From an uncultured Clostridia bacterium (GTDB lineage Bacteria; Bacillota; Clostridia; Monoglobales; Monoglobaceae): a DNA stretch of 55,844 bases. Shown here one piece after another: positions 14,601 to 24,197 of this stretch. The stretch covers positions 1 to 55,844 of the forward strand of contig CANQQJ010000021.1 in assembly GCA_947625905.1 (NCBI GenBank), written 5' to 3'. The first letter of the stretch is position 1. Every line of letters starts with the position of its first letter. The translations under genes were made by a program, and so were the position numbers. The notes under the pieces were generated by a model. The model ran no database searches, had not been told where the DNA came from, and worked only from the letters and a program-made list of their open reading frames with translations.

Positions 14601-15785
14601 TCATCTGCCGCTCAAAACGCTTACCACGAACTGAGCCGCAGTCCTGCCCGAAAAGCCGTTGTACTGGACCTGCCACGTCAGCGCCCGCGCTCTCAGCTCG
14701 TCGGTCATTTCGATGTTGTGCCGCGCCAGCATATCGCGCACGATGAGCAGATATTCCTTTTGGGTGGGGGTCAGGAAGCTCAGATTGATGCCGAAACGCT
14801 CCGAGAGGGATTTGCGCTCGCTGATCGCCTCGCTTCTGTGTATCTCGTCTCCGCCCTCGCGGTCCGACCAGGTCTCTTTTATCAGTCTGCGCCTGTTGGA
14901 CGTGGCGTATATCAGGATGTTTTTGCCTCTCGCCTCGGTCTGTCCGTCCAGCGCGACCTTGAGCTCCTTGTAGCCGGGGTCGTCGGGCTCGAAAGATAAG
15001 TCGTCTATAAAAACAATATATTTCAGCATGTCGTTGTTTATGCCGTCGAGGACCTGTCCCAGACTGCTCAGGTCGGATTTTTTAAGCTCCACGAGCCTGA
15101 GGCCCCTGTCTTTGAACATGTTGAGGCACGCCTTGACGCAGGACGATTTGCCCGTGCCGCTGCTGCCGGTGAGCAGAACGTCGTTGGCGGGCAGGCCGTT
15201 CACAAAGCTTTCGGTGTTTTCGATAAGCACTTTTTTCTGGTGCTCCAGCCCCACGAGATCGTCAAATGATATCGGGTCTGCGTTCAGTATGCCGCGGAGC
15301 CGGCCTTTCTCCCATTTGAGCGCAGCGTAGGCCGAGGTCCTGCCGGTGCCAAAAATTTCCGCGTGGGCCAGCATGGCGCCCATCAGCGCCTCCTTTGACG
15401 CGGCGTTCATCATGCCCAGCAGCGAGCGGGCGTATCCGCCGGGGCCCGCGGCTGTAGGAGCGGTGTTTATCGACGAGAACGGGACCAGCCCGCGCTCACG
15501 GCACAGAGCGTCCCAGTCGGGGGTCAGCAGCTCCTCAAATACCGCGCCCGCGTCCCGCCGCAAAAAGGCGCGCACCGTCTCGGGGGCGGGCAGGCCGTCG
15601 CTCTCAAGCATGGCGCGCAGCACGTATTCCTTGACGATACAGCCGTCTGTCAGCCGCTTGCACGAAAACTTGATCAGCCGCCGAACCGCTTTGTAATACG
15701 CGTCCTCGTCTCCCGATTTTTTGAATTTGAGCAGGGCGCGTATAGTTTTGTCGTCGTTTAGGTTGTTAAAAATAAACAGGTTCAT
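14601..15785 (-). CDS. DUF815-family AAA+ ATPase
   Basis: A 394-residue DUF815 protein. The helical N-terminal half precedes a P-loop domain with Walker A LLTGSSGTGKSS near residue 204, Walker B YIVFIDDLSF near 258, and an arginine-finger region (YATSNRRRLIKET). The family is widespread in bacteria and poorly characterised, presumed an AAA+ remodeller. The start is ATG 15785 after GGGGAAAG. It begins 16 nt after the GT4-CsaB fusion stop, so the two are co-transcribed. Confidence 0.9.
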   Translation of the reverse strand: MNLFIFNNLNDDKTIRALLKFKKSGDEDAYYKAVRRLIKFSCKRLTDGCIVKEYVLRAMLESDGLPAPETVRAFLRRDAGAVFEELLTPDWDALCRERGLVPFSSINTAPTAAGPGGYARSLLGMMNAASKEALMGAMLAHAEIFGTGRTSAYAALKWEKGRLRGILNADPISFDDLVGLEHQKKVLIENTESFVNGLPANDVLLTGSSGTGKSSCVKACLNMFKDRGLRLVELKKSDLSSLGQVLDGINNDMLKYIVFIDDLSFEPDDPGYKELKVALDGQTEARGKNILIYATSNRRRLIKETWSDREGGDEIHRSEAISERKSLSERFGINLSFLTPTQKEYLLIVRDMLARHNIEMTDELRARALTWQVQYNGFSGRTAAQFVVSVLSGR

Positions 15786-15801
15786 ATATCTTTCCCCTTT
15801 T

Positions 15802-18084
15802 TTATTTTGAAATTATCTCGATCGCCTTTTCGGCGTTCAGTTTCGCCAGCTTTGCCAGCCGCTCCGTCGATCGTTTCAGCTCCTCGCTGATCCGCTCGCG
15901 GCTGAGCATAACTCTGTCGATCAAGCGTATAAGCTCCGCGGAGCTCAGATCCTCCACCGCGAGCTCGTCGCTTCGGCCGATATATCCGATGATAGCGCTG
16001 ACCTTCGGGTCATATATAAGGCCGATTATCGGGGTCGCCACCGAGGCGGCGTATATCAGCATATGGAGCCTCATTCCGATAACGAGACGGGAGCGCTTCG
16101 CTATCCCCAGTATTTCGGACGGGGTGAGGTTCTCGGGTGCCGCCGAGCCGCATTCTCCCGAAAGCTCCGCCGCCCTTTCGCATATTTCGGTGTCCTTGGG
16201 GCACTGCATGGGAACAAACAGAGTTTTGAGACCGTACTTTTGGCGGGTATATTTCGCCGCTTCGGCGATCTCGCTCTCGAAATTTTCGCCGAGGGTCTTC
16301 CAGGGCCTGATCGAAACGCAGACAAAATCCTCGCCTCGGCTTATGCCGCATTTTGAAAGTATCTCGCCGGCCGCCTCGCCGGAGCAGGGGCTCAGCGTAA
16401 AGGCGGGGTCGGCCGTGACCGTTATGCCCGGGCCGTCGACGCCGATTTTTTTAAGCTCGTCCAGCGACGACTTTTCCCTGAGCGTTATCAGATCGGCCTT
16501 GCCGAGCGCGTGGCGTATCTTCGGGTAGTTGCGGCGGTTCAGTATCGGGCCTATGCCGTTGGCGTAGAGCATGACGCGCGTGCCGAGCCTCGCCGCCGTC
16601 TCGATGATAAACAGATAGTACGCCAGCGATTTGTCGCTGGTGACGTCCTGGATAAGGCTGCCGCCGCCGCTGATCAAAAGCTTGGTCTTTTTAAGGCCGC
16701 GCCTTATAGCCGCTATGTTGAACCGATGCACCGAGTCGACCCCGAACAGCGCCGAGGTCTCCTTCGGGTCGTTTGAGAGGACCAGTATTTTTATGTCGGG
16801 CTTAAGCTCCCGCAGGTTGCTTATTATCGCTTTTAATATCGAGTCGTCGCCGCTGTTGTCAAAGCCGTAGTAGCCCGAGATCATAACGTCGTATTCGTGA
16901 TTTTTTTGGGGCGGCGCCGGATACTCGGCCGCGCAGTCAAAATCGCTTACCGACACGTCGTTTATACCCTCGTTTTTTATCGCGCTTATATACATTTTCA
17001 AAGCGTCGTCCGCCATCGTCTCGATCGAGTAGTATTTCTCGACCACCTCTTTGGCGTAAGAGCCCAGCTCGGCGCGCTCGGCGGCGCTCATTTTCATCAG
17101 CGCGGTTATGTCGCGGAAAAGTTTTTCCTCGGTGGTGCCGCCGCAGCCGCGGCAGCAGAAGTTGGTGTCGATCGAGGTCTTGAGCTTGTCCCGCGAGAAT
17201 ATGCCGATGTACCCCTCGTTTCCGGCGATTATCGACGGCTTTTCCGCCGCCATCGCCTCAAGGGCCGCGCGGCTCACTCCGACGAATATCTCGCCGCTCG
17301 CCACAAGCTTGTTTATGTCGGTGCGGCTGCCGGTGTATTTTATCAGGGACCTTTTCAGGCGGTCGTTCACCGCGTCGGCCTCGTCCCGCACGGCCTTAAA
17401 GTCGTTGCCGCCGCCGACTATCAAAATCTCGAGACCGCTGATCTCCCTGTCGAGCTTTTCGGCGATCGCGATAAGCTTGTGCGCGGCCAGGCTCCTGTCC
17501 TCGTCCATGCGGCTGACATACACTATGCGGCGCTTTTCGGGGCTTAGGTCAAACTCCCGCGCCGCGTCCGAATAGTCGGTGTTTTTCGAAAACTTTTCGG
17601 TGTCTATGCCGTTTATGGTGACCCTTATGTTTTCGGGCATTATGCCGTAGTTGTCGATCAGGTATTTTTTAATGTCCTCGCTCACCGCCAGAGAGCGGTC
17701 GCCCCATTTGCTTATATATTTATAAGGAAATCTCAGGCTGAAGACCCAGTGCGCCGTCGTGACGAATCTGAAATTTACCGACCTCCTGATCATGTTAAGT
17801 ATAAAGCAGGGGATCCTGGCGTGGCCGTGGACCACGTCGAACCTTTCCCGCTTGATAAGCTTTTTCAGAATATTGTAAGAGGTCATAACGTCGGAAGGGT
17901 TTTTGCCCGACATCGGAACGTAAATATGCTCGATGCCCGCCTCGCGGAGCTCGCTTTCATACGCGCCTCCCGCCGAGGCCACCCGAACGTCGACGCCGCG
18001 CCTCTTGAGAGCCTTTGAGAGCTCGACGATATGGGTCTCGGCGCCGCCTATATCCAGCTTCATTGTCGCCATCAGAACCTTCAT
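15802..18084 (-). CDS. Fusion: GT4 glycosyltransferase + CsaB-type pyruvyl transferase
   Basis: A 760-residue two-domain enzyme. Residues 1-~385 are a GT-B family 4 glycosyltransferase (start MKVLMATMKLDIGGAETHIV, VVHGHARIP, VTINGIDTEKF, a donor-site region near residue 300). Residues ~398-755 are a polysaccharide pyruvyl transferase of the CsaB type (ISGYYGFDNSGDDSILKAI, ISGGGSLIQD, MRLHMLIYA, TPIIGLIYDPKV). CsaB adds pyruvate ketals to wall polysaccharide so S-layer-homology proteins can bind. The fusion suggests one enzyme both adds a sugar and pyruvylates the glycan. The start is ATG 18084; spacing to the AAAGGA site is long. Confidence 0.92.
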   Translation of the reverse strand: MKVLMATMKLDIGGAETHIVELSKALKRRGVDVRVASAGGAYESELREAGIEHIYVPMSGKNPSDVMTSYNILKKLIKRERFDVVHGHARIPCFILNMIRRSVNFRFVTTAHWVFSLRFPYKYISKWGDRSLAVSEDIKKYLIDNYGIMPENIRVTINGIDTEKFSKNTDYSDAAREFDLSPEKRRIVYVSRMDEDRSLAAHKLIAIAEKLDREISGLEILIVGGGNDFKAVRDEADAVNDRLKRSLIKYTGSRTDINKLVASGEIFVGVSRAALEAMAAEKPSIIAGNEGYIGIFSRDKLKTSIDTNFCCRGCGGTTEEKLFRDITALMKMSAAERAELGSYAKEVVEKYYSIETMADDALKMYISAIKNEGINDVSVSDFDCAAEYPAPPQKNHEYDVMISGYYGFDNSGDDSILKAIISNLRELKPDIKILVLSNDPKETSALFGVDSVHRFNIAAIRRGLKKTKLLISGGGSLIQDVTSDKSLAYYLFIIETAARLGTRVMLYANGIGPILNRRNYPKIRHALGKADLITLREKSSLDELKKIGVDGPGITVTADPAFTLSPCSGEAAGEILSKCGISRGEDFVCVSIRPWKTLGENFESEIAEAAKYTRQKYGLKTLFVPMQCPKDTEICERAAELSGECGSAAPENLTPSEILGIAKRSRLVIGMRLHMLIYAASVATPIIGLIYDPKVSAIIGYIGRSDELAVEDLSSAELIRLIDRVMLSRERISEELKRSTERLAKLAKLNAEKAIEIISK

Positions 18085-18322
18085 GCGCAGTACCTTGTCC
18101 TTTCTTTATTTAAACGATCATTATAATTTTAAATCAGTTTTTGCGAAATTGCAAGACCTATGTGAATTTTTTTGTAAAAAATTCGGACTTAATTATTGCA
18201 AATATAAAATTAATATGTTATAATATTTCCGTTTGTTAATAAAGACGACATTTGTCAGAGAACAAATCTAAGGGCCGGTAATTTTATATGAAAGCCAAAA
18301 ACAGCGTTAAGAGGGTGAACGG
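18085..18322. other. AT-rich divergent promoter region
   Basis: It separates the minus-strand GT4-CsaB operon from the plus-strand DHHW gene. Apart from the promoter at 18196-18224, it has a perfect TATAAT on the minus strand near 18120 with a poor -35, a possible csaB promoter. No convincing ORF. Confidence 0.5.
18196..18224 (+). promoter_or_regulatory. Promoter for DHHW-glycosyltransferase operon
   Basis: TTGCAA (18196-18201), a 17-nt spacer and TATAAT (18219-18224), leaving a leader of about 90 nt. Confidence 0.75.
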
Positions 18323-19879
18323 ATGCTGAGAAAAATATCAAAAATGCTCTGCTCGGCGGCTGTCCTGCTCATATGCTCGGCGGCGTGCCTGTCGGTATTC
18401 GCCGACGCGGACGTGACGGTTCGGCTCGACGGCGGCAAAATCGACTTCGACACCGCGCCGCAGCTGGTGAACGACCGCACGTTCGTGCCGATGAGAGCCA
18501 TATTCGAGGCCTACGGCGCCATGATATACTGGGACGAGAGCGACAAGTCGGTCACGTCGAAATATAACGGCGTGGAGATATACTTAAAGATCGGCGACGA
18601 TACAATGCTGGTGGACGGCGAGAGCGTGGAGCTTGACGCTGCGCCGTTTATAGCGGACGACAGAACGCTCGTTCCGGTGCGCGCCGTGTCCGAGGCGTTC
18701 GGCAGCCGCGTCGAGTGGGACGAGGACGAGAGAGTCGTTTCGATAACCTCGCCGGTCGAGGAAAACGGAGTCCTGAGCGATGTTGTGATCAATAATGACT
18801 ACAGATACACCGGCTATGACGGGGAATATAACGGAGTCTCGATATTCGACAATTACGGCACCGACTTTTTCGGCATGGAGCTTCTGGCCATAACGCCGTG
18901 GCGCGGCGAGCAGTACGCGGAGATAGTGAACGGAATGGCCGAGGACCTGCCCGATGTTCGGGTGTTCTGCGGAGTGCCTCCCACAGCGGCGGAATTTTAC
19001 GCCGCCGATACATACAAGACCAACTATATGTCGGCGATAGCTCATATATACAACAATCTGAGCGGCAGGGTCATCCCCCTCAATCTGGAGGGCGCGATGA
19101 ACACGAACCTCGGCAACTATCTGTATTTCAGGACCGACCATCACTGGACCCACTTCGGCTCCTACTGCGCGTATCTTGAGTTCTGCGACAAGTCGGGAGC
19201 GCCGTTTCCTAACCTTGACGATTTCGACGTCACGGTCAAGGACGAGTATCTGGGCTCATGGAGCAAGGCCACCGAGGGCACTCGCGGGCATAATCTGCTC
19301 GGCCTCAAGCCCGACGAAATGATACTCTACGAGCCGATCGCCGATTATACGGGAATGTCGTATCACGATATGGCCTTTGAAAAACCGATCAAGGAAATGG
19401 AGCTCCTCAACGAGGATTTCGACGACTACAACGTGTTCCTGGAGGGCGATTATCCGATAGAGTATTTTCATTCGGATGCCGGGAACGGAAAGTCGATATG
19501 CGTGATAAAGGAGTCGTACGGAAACGCGTTCTCGACATGGCTGGTTAACAGCTATGAGGATATATACGTCGTTGACTACCGGCAGTTTAACGGCCACGGC
19601 GAGACCGACGAAATGTTCACGGTCAAGGATTTTTACGCCCTGCACCCGTTTGACGACCTGCTGGTGCTCAGCTATCCCTACACCATCCTGGCCGACGACC
19701 TGCGTCAAATGCTGGGCGAGATGTGGAGAGAGGGTTATGAGAATCCCGAGCGGATAACCGATTATGTGCCCGAGGAGAAATACGGCGCAGAGAGCGGGGA
19801 CGAATCCGAAAACGGCTCCGAGGACGAGCCGCTGCCGACTCTTGTTCCCGAGCCGCAGTCGGGAGAATTGATTTTCTAA
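18323..19879 (+). CDS. Secreted DHHW-family protein with copper-amine-oxidase-N-like domain
   Basis: A 518-residue exported protein. Residues 1-27 are a signal peptide. Residues ~30-150 hold two tandem copper-amine-oxidase-N stalk repeats (NDRTFVPMRAIFEAYGA, then DDRTLVPVRAVSEAFGS), common as wall-binding modules in Clostridia. The rest is a DHHW/AlgX-like SGNH-hydrolase-related domain with FRTDHHWTHFGSY near residue 271 and VIKESYGNAF near 395. Known relatives take part in acetylation of exopolysaccharides, usually beside an MBOAT; none is here. The C-terminus is acidic and Pro-rich. ATG 18323 follows AAGAGGGTG. Confidence 0.85.
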   Translation: MLRKISKMLCSAAVLLICSAACLSVFADADVTVRLDGGKIDFDTAPQLVNDRTFVPMRAIFEAYGAMIYWDESDKSVTSKYNGVEIYLKIGDDTMLVDGESVELDAAPFIADDRTLVPVRAVSEAFGSRVEWDEDERVVSITSPVEENGVLSDVVINNDYRYTGYDGEYNGVSIFDNYGTDFFGMELLAITPWRGEQYAEIVNGMAEDLPDVRVFCGVPPTAAEFYAADTYKTNYMSAIAHIYNNLSGRVIPLNLEGAMNTNLGNYLYFRTDHHWTHFGSYCAYLEFCDKSGAPFPNLDDFDVTVKDEYLGSWSKATEGTRGHNLLGLKPDEMILYEPIADYTGMSYHDMAFEKPIKEMELLNEDFDDYNVFLEGDYPIEYFHSDAGNGKSICVIKESYGNAFSTWLVNSYEDIYVVDYRQFNGHGETDEMFTVKDFYALHPFDDLLVLSYPYTILADDLRQMLGEMWREGYENPERITDYVPEEKYGAESGDESENGSEDEPLPTLVPEPQSGELIF

Positions 19880-19944
19880 AAGATTGTATGGTTTGTGTAT
19901 CGCTTAGCAGCGTGTAATTATTTCACTAAAAGGAGTAGATCGCA

Positions 19945-22900
19945 TTGTATTTGGCGTATTTGATCGCGGTATTATTTATATTGGTTTTTGCCGCTATGCA
20001 AAAATTTGTTGACCCGGGCAGGCTTGCCCCGGTCCCCGCGCCCGAGCCCGAGCCCGAGCGCAAGGGCGGGAAAAACAAAAACAGGAAAAAGCAGGCGGGA
20101 GCCGCGGAGGCGGCCCGCAAGATACCCAAGTTTTCCATAAAGAAAAACGAGGTCCCGGCCAAAGCTTTTGTGATCGCGGCTCTTGCGGCGCTCGCGGTCA
20201 GAATGATCGCGGGATACTTTTTAAAGGGCTACGACACCGATATGTCCTGCTGGATAGCGTGGGGAAACAAGCTGCTCTCCGAGGGCCCCGGGCATTTCTA
20301 CGCGCCCGATTATTTCTGCGACTATCCGCCCGGATACATCACTATCCTTGGCTTTTTCGCTTGGATAAATCAGACCTTCGGCCTTTCCGACAAGGCGACC
20401 CAGCTCTGCTTCAAGATGCCGGGAATACTGGCCGACCTCGGTTTGATGATCGCCGTTTTCAAGATCGGCTCAAAGGAGCTGGGCAAAAAGCAGGCGCTTA
20501 TACTGGGCGTGATCCTGATGCTCAACCCGCTGCTTATCGTCAATTCCTCGGCGTGGGGCCAGATAGAGTCGCTTTTGGCTCTGTTCCTCGTGCTGTCGAT
20601 GTATAATCTTTACAAAAAGAACTGGTACCTGTCGGGCGTCCTGTATATTCTGGCTGTGCTGATAAAGCCCCAGGCGCTGATGGTGGGTCCCGTTTTCCTG
20701 TTCGCGTTTGCCGCGAGCCGCGACTTAAAGATGATCCTCAAGATGATAGGCATAGGAATAGTCCTCGCGTTTTTGTTCATCGTTCCGTTTAACTACGACG
20801 CGTGGGCGGGCGGCTCGGGCTTTGCCGCCGCGTTTAACCCCTTGTGGATAATCAAAAAATACGGAAGCACTCTGGCTTCGTATCCCTATTTCACGATAAA
20901 CGCGTTTAACTTTTACTCGCTGATCAAGCTCAACTGGGCCTCTCTCGAGATGGGAGGAGCCGCGCAGACGGTGCTCAATATCCTCAATTATGTGCTGATA
21001 ATCGCGGCCGTCGCCGGCGCCCTGGTGTTGTATATAAAAATAAAGAGCGAAAGCGGAAAAATATTTATACCCTCGTTCTTTATAATCGCGTTCCTGTTCA
21101 CGTTCGGGCTTAAAATGCACGAGCGTTATCTGATAACGCCGATCATATTCCTGATATTCGAGTATATGCTGTCGAAAAACAAGCGCACGCTTTGGGTTTT
21201 CGCGGCGCTCAGCTCGGTCAACTTCATAAACGTGTTCTGCATTTTGCGCTATAAGGTCATGTTTAACACGACGGGCCCGCAGTATTCGGCGCTGGCTCTG
21301 GCTTCGCTGCTTGAGGTAGTGACCTTTATCGCCGCGATGCTCATATTTATTCATGACTATGTTTTACATCCGGCCGAAGGCGCGGAAAGACCCCTTGATA
21401 AATTGACCGCGAAGATAAAGACGGCGTATCTCGGCGCGGTCTCAAAGACATACGAAAAGACAAGCGGACTTTTGCGCATTGACCCAAAGACCCCGCAAAA
21501 GACCGAAAAGATAGTCAGAGCCGACCTTATCATAATGGCTGTTATCGTGGTGATATACAGCGTTGTGGCTTATGTCAACCTCGGCGGGCTCAACAATCCT
21601 CAGACGTTTTACAAGCCGACGGCGGCAAACGAGGAGGTCACCATAGACTTCGGCTCGACTCAGACCGTCGATACGGTCACGTATTATGCGGGCATAGGCG
21701 ATGTGGGTAATAAGCCGGGCATGAAGCTGTCGGCTTCAAACGACGGCCGAAGCTGGACGGATATAAACGCGGAATGCAAACTGAACTCTGTGTTCAAATG
21801 GGAGGTCGTCAAGCTGGCGTCCCCGACTCAGGCAAGATATATCCGCGGCGTTACCGCGTCGACCGATTACCGCCTGTTCGAGGTGGCGTTCTGGAGAGCC
21901 GACGGCACGCTGATAGACGTGCAAAACGTTTCCGGCCCCGGCGACTGCGCCAACATAGCGGACGAGCCCGATACCGCGCAGTACAGGAGCTCGTTTAAAA
22001 ACAGCACGTATTTCGACGAGATCTATCATCCGCGCACGGCCTACGAGCATCTGCACATGATGCCTTATTACGAGACGACGCACCCGCCCCTCGGCAAGCT
22101 CATTATGTCGATCGGCATCGCGATATTCGGCATGTGCCCCTTCGGCTGGAGGTGCATGGGAACGCTGTTCGGCGTTATCATGCTGCCGCTGATGTACGTG
22201 CTGCTTAAAAAACTGTTCGAGCGCACCAGGTACTCGGTGCTGGGAACTTTGATATTCGCCTTTGACTTCATGCACTTCTCGCTTACCCGATTGGGAACGA
22301 TCGACTCGTACCCGGTGACGTTTATAATCGCCATGTACCTGTTCATGTTCCTGTTCGGCAAGAGGGCCCTTGACTACGCGCAAAACTCGCCCGAAAAGCT
22401 GAAAGACGGCAAGACTTATCTGCGCCTTCTGGGGATCCTGGGCCTTTCGGGACTGATGTTCGGATTCGGCGCGGCGTCAAAGTGGATATGTATCTACGCG
22501 GGCGGAGGTCTGGCGGTCGAGCTGCTGCTGATATTCATCGGCACATATCTGGCGCTGCCCAAAAAGAAAAAGCAGATGTTCTGGGGATTCTTGATCAAGA
22601 CCTGCCTTGCGTGCCTGGTTCTGTTCGTGGCGATCCCCGGCGCTATCTACGTGCTTTCGTACCTGCCCATATCCATGGTGGACGGCTATCCCGACGTATG
22701 GCACACGATGCTCAACAACCAGACATATATGTTCAACTACCATAAGGACCTTGACGCGACCCATCCCTACTCGTCAAAATGGTACCAGTGGGCGATCGAC
22801 TACAGGCCCCTTTGGGGATATTCGGCTCCGGTCGAGACGGTCGGAAACGACAACATCGGCTGCATTTCGATATTCGGAAACCCGCTCGTGTTCTGGTCGA

Positions 22901-23262
22901 GCATAGCGGCGTTCGTGTACACCTCGGTAGTCGGAATCATCAAGAGAGACAAAAAGGTCCTGTTCCTGGTCGTTGCGCTCGCGGCGCAGTTCCTGCCGTG
23001 GGTCCTGGTAAAAAGATGCGTGTTTATATACCACTTCTTCGCCAGCACGCCGTTCCTTATCATAATGATCGTGTACACGCTGCGCGACCTTGAGGAACGC
23101 TTCGGATGGTTCAAGCATATATCAAACGCCTATGTCGCGCTGTGCGGCGCGCTGTTTATAGCGTTCTATCCGGTGCTGTCGGGCATGACCATAACAAAAG
23201 AATATTCGAATATCTGGCTTAAATGGCTCAGCAGCTGGGTATTCCACAACAGAGGAAACTAA
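19945..23262 (+). CDS. Giant membrane glycosyltransferase: GT-C domain + F5/8C domain + PMT (GT39) domain
   Basis: A 1105-residue polytopic protein starting at TTG 19945 after AAAAGGAG. A first helix and a Lys/Arg/Pro-rich cytoplasmic linker (~30-60) lead to a GT-C-like multispan module (~70-480; GYDTDMSCWIAWGNK near 95, YPPGYITILG near 127). After a helix near 530-545 comes an extracellular F5/8 type C (discoidin) module (~550-650). A protein-O-mannosyltransferase module follows (~685-1105) with FDEIYHPRTAYE, THPPLGKLIMSIG and FDFMHFSLTRLGTIDSYP, the GT39 pattern including the catalytic Asp-Glu. Two lipid-sugar transferases on one chain with a lectin-like module between them imply linked steps of surface glycosylation. 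The N-terminal assignment is from topology and loop motifs only. Confidence 0.88.
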   Translation: MYLAYLIAVLFILVFAAMQKFVDPGRLAPVPAPEPEPERKGGKNKNRKKQAGAAEAARKIPKFSIKKNEVPAKAFVIAALAALAVRMIAGYFLKGYDTDMSCWIAWGNKLLSEGPGHFYAPDYFCDYPPGYITILGFFAWINQTFGLSDKATQLCFKMPGILADLGLMIAVFKIGSKELGKKQALILGVILMLNPLLIVNSSAWGQIESLLALFLVLSMYNLYKKNWYLSGVLYILAVLIKPQALMVGPVFLFAFAASRDLKMILKMIGIGIVLAFLFIVPFNYDAWAGGSGFAAAFNPLWIIKKYGSTLASYPYFTINAFNFYSLIKLNWASLEMGGAAQTVLNILNYVLIIAAVAGALVLYIKIKSESGKIFIPSFFIIAFLFTFGLKMHERYLITPIIFLIFEYMLSKNKRTLWVFAALSSVNFINVFCILRYKVMFNTTGPQYSALALASLLEVVTFIAAMLIFIHDYVLHPAEGAERPLDKLTAKIKTAYLGAVSKTYEKTSGLLRIDPKTPQKTEKIVRADLIIMAVIVVIYSVVAYVNLGGLNNPQTFYKPTAANEEVTIDFGSTQTVDTVTYYAGIGDVGNKPGMKLSASNDGRSWTDINAECKLNSVFKWEVVKLASPTQARYIRGVTASTDYRLFEVAFWRADGTLIDVQNVSGPGDCANIADEPDTAQYRSSFKNSTYFDEIYHPRTAYEHLHMMPYYETTHPPLGKLIMSIGIAIFGMCPFGWRCMGTLFGVIMLPLMYVLLKKLFERTRYSVLGTLIFAFDFMHFSLTRLGTIDSYPVTFIIAMYLFMFLFGKRALDYAQNSPEKLKDGKTYLRLLGILGLSGLMFGFGAASKWICIYAGGGLAVELLLIFIGTYLALPKKKKQMFWGFLIKTCLACLVLFVAIPGAIYVLSYLPISMVDGYPDVWHTMLNNQTYMFNYHKDLDATHPYSSKWYQWAIDYRPLWGYSAPVETVGNDNIGCISIFGNPLVFWSSIAAFVYTSVVGIIKRDKKVLFLVVALAAQFLPWVLVKRCVFIYHFFASTPFLIIMIVYTLRDLEERFGWFKHISNAYVALCGALFIAFYPVLSGMTITKEYSNIWLKWLSSWVFHNRGN

Positions 23263-23277
23263 AGGCGGGGACAGATC

Positions 23278-24120
23278 ATGAGAGAGATAGACGCGAAAAT
23301 CATTACCGACACGGTGGCGCAAATGTGCATCGACGCCAACTGCCGCCTGAACGAGGATATCAAGTCGGCGCTCGGGCGGGGCCTTGAAGCCGAGACAAAC
23401 CCCGCGGCGAAGGACGCGCTTCAAAACATACTCAAAAACGCGGACATAGCGGCGGAAGAGGAGCTGCCTATCTGTCAGGACACGGGCATGGCGGTGTTCT
23501 TTATAAAGCTCGGCCAGGACGTACGCATCACGGGCGGCCTTCTGAGCGACGCGGTGAACGAGGGCGTGCGCCGCGGCTACGAGAGCGGATACCTGCGCAA
23601 GTCGGTAGTGGCCGACCCGATAAGGCGCGGCAACACGGGCGACAACACGCCGGCGGTGATACACGTCGAGATCGTCTCGGGCGACAGCATAGAGATAACG
23701 ATAGCTCCCAAGGGCTTCGGCAGCGAGAACATGAGCGCGATAAAAATGCTCAAGCCCTCCGAGGGCCTCGGCGGCGTGATAGATTTTGTTGTCGGCACGG
23801 TCAAGGCGGCGGGAAGCAACCCCTGCCCGCCCATAGTTGTCGGCGTGGGAATAGGCGGCACGTTCGAAAAGGCGGCGCTGATGGCAAAGCAGGCGCTGCT
23901 TCGGAGCGTTGACTCGGATAATCCCGACCCGTACTACGCGGAGCTTGAGAGCGTCTTGCTCAAAAAGATAAACGAGACGGGGATCGGCCCCCAGGGCTAC
24001 GGCGGCGGGACGACCGCCCTCGGCGTCAATATCGAGACGTTCCCCACCCACATAGCGGGAATGCCCTGCGCGGTCAACATAAGCTGCCACGTGACGCGGC
24101 ACCTGACGAAAATTATTTGA
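23278..24120 (+). CDS. Class I fumarase/tartrate dehydratase alpha subunit
   Basis: A 280-residue protein matching the alpha subunit of two-subunit Fe-S hydro-lyases (fumarate hydratase or L(+)-tartrate dehydratase TtdA type). Cluster-ligand cysteines are visible in ELPICQDTG (near residue 63), AGSNPCPP (near 180) and NISCHV (near 271). This family needs a beta subunit, normally the next gene, but here the aro operon follows and no beta gene is in the window. ATG 23278 comes 15 nt after the large glycosyltransferase gene. It may be completed by a distant beta subunit. Confidence 0.9.
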   Translation: MREIDAKIITDTVAQMCIDANCRLNEDIKSALGRGLEAETNPAAKDALQNILKNADIAAEEELPICQDTGMAVFFIKLGQDVRITGGLLSDAVNEGVRRGYESGYLRKSVVADPIRRGNTGDNTPAVIHVEIVSGDSIEITIAPKGFGSENMSAIKMLKPSEGLGGVIDFVVGTVKAAGSNPCPPIVVGVGIGGTFEKAALMAKQALLRSVDSDNPDPYYAELESVLLKKINETGIGPQGYGGGTTALGVNIETFPTHIAGMPCAVNISCHVTRHLTKII

Positions 24121-24138
24121 TATTTTTCAAAAAAACAC

Positions 24139-24167
24139 TTGCATTTTGCTTTGATATGTTGTATAAT
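24139..24167 (+). promoter_or_regulatory. Promoter of the aro operon
   Basis: TTGCAT (24139-24144), a 17-nt spacer and a perfect TATAAT (24162-24167). Predicted initiation near 24174 gives a leader of about 240 nt before the first enzyme gene. Confidence 0.88.
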
Positions 24168-24197
24168 ATCAGGCAGTGTTTACATAAGGAGTTAAAA

